Assembly: GCA_964644605.1 (NCBI GenBank)
Contig: CAZXWS010000037.1
Span: forward strand, 1-28,548
Reading direction: 5' to 3'
DNA length: 28,548 nucleotides
Source: CAZLAJ01 sp964644605
GTDB taxonomy: Bacteria; Patescibacteriota; Microgenomatia; UBA1406; GWC2-37-13
Shown here: positions 28,474-28,548 of the stretch, one piece after another
How positions within the stretch are numbered: position 1 is the stretch's first letter
Layout of the letters: every line of letters begins with the position of its first letter
Made by a program: the position numbers and the translations under genes
Notes under the pieces: generated by a model
Seen by the model: only the letters and a program-made list of their open reading frames with translations
Told to the model about the DNA's origin: nothing
The model's database searches: none

Positions 28474-28548
28474 GGGTCCATAGCTCAATGGTAGAGCAGC
28501 AGCCTTTTAAGCTGTTGGTTCCGGGTTCGAGTCCCGGTGGGCTCACCA
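28474..28548 (+). tRNA. tRNA-Lys (anticodon TTT)
   Basis: Acceptor GGGTCCA pairs with TGGGCTC (two G-T pairs), discriminator A and encoded CCA at the last bases of the window. D arm GCTC/GAGC, anticodon stem GCAGC/GCTGT with loop CTTTTAA (anticodon TTT), T arm CCGGG/CCCGG with loop TTCGAGT. TATACT at 28453-28458 may be its -10. Confidence 0.96.

Noticed and set aside
28310..28546. Minus-strand frame starting MSPPGLEPGT
   Set aside because: The start is the antisense of the tRNA-Lys gene, a well-known source of false proteins; the remainder has no coding character.

Overview
The window looks like a piece of a small, AT-rich bacterial genome, most probably a member of the Candidate Phyla Radiation (Patescibacteria), perhaps of the Microgenomates type. 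This rests on the gene mix (dockerin-tailed secreted proteins, a ClpB without its N-terminal domain, a eukaryote-type class I aldolase beside gap and pgk, a four-helix-bundle 'intervening sequence' protein, many small membrane proteins of unknown role) and on intergenic spaces packed with short palindromic and TTAGGAG/ACGAAT-type repeats. TGA never occurs inside a gene, so the standard code applies. The lineage call is an inference, not a search result.

Layout, left to right. 1-6.4 kb: a secreted dockerin protein cut by the left edge, two small membrane proteins, fmt between two copies of a hairpin repeat, and a secreted subtilisin-like protease with a C-terminal dockerin. 6.6-8.7 kb (minus strand): tgt followed by a VIT/CCC1-type metal transporter. 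9.0-10.4 kb (minus): a RelB/RelE-type antitoxin-toxin pair whose operon continues directly into trmD; yidD diverges from it. 10.7-13.7 kb (plus): a half-size MFS-like protein and clpB, whose leader holds two CIRCE-like operators 105 bp apart. 14.1-17.7 kb: a GT-C-like membrane protein with three repeat elements inside its reading frame, a HIT protein (minus) and class I fructose-bisphosphate aldolase. 17.9-20.6 kb: gap, a four-helix-bundle gene bracketed by 20-bp inverted repeats, and pgk. 20.6-23.1 kb (minus): a putative alpha/beta hydrolase, a DUF192 protein and an LPKTG-tailed surface protein. 23.2-25.0 kb: a broken ferritin-like gene, a decayed repeat-rich stretch, and two small membrane proteins. 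25.1-28.5 kb: tRNA-Pro, a membrane-anchored thermonuclease, an orphan sensor histidine kinase, two small membrane-anchored proteins and tRNA-Lys.

Two themes run through the window. First, many genes have a -10 hexamer only 6-8 nt before the start codon, predicting leaderless mRNAs; this also corrects several start codons. Second, the palindromic and low-complexity repeats are not confined to intergenic DNA: they occur in frame inside fmt, trmD and the GT-C-like gene, and one supplies the last codons and stop of the HIT gene. Functionally the window combines lower glycolysis (fba, gap, pgk), translation and tRNA modification (fmt, tgt, trmD, two tRNAs), proteostasis (clpB), and a secreted/surface set (protease, dockerin protein, LPXTG protein, nuclease). 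No CRISPR array, rRNA gene, complete transposase or phage module was seen.
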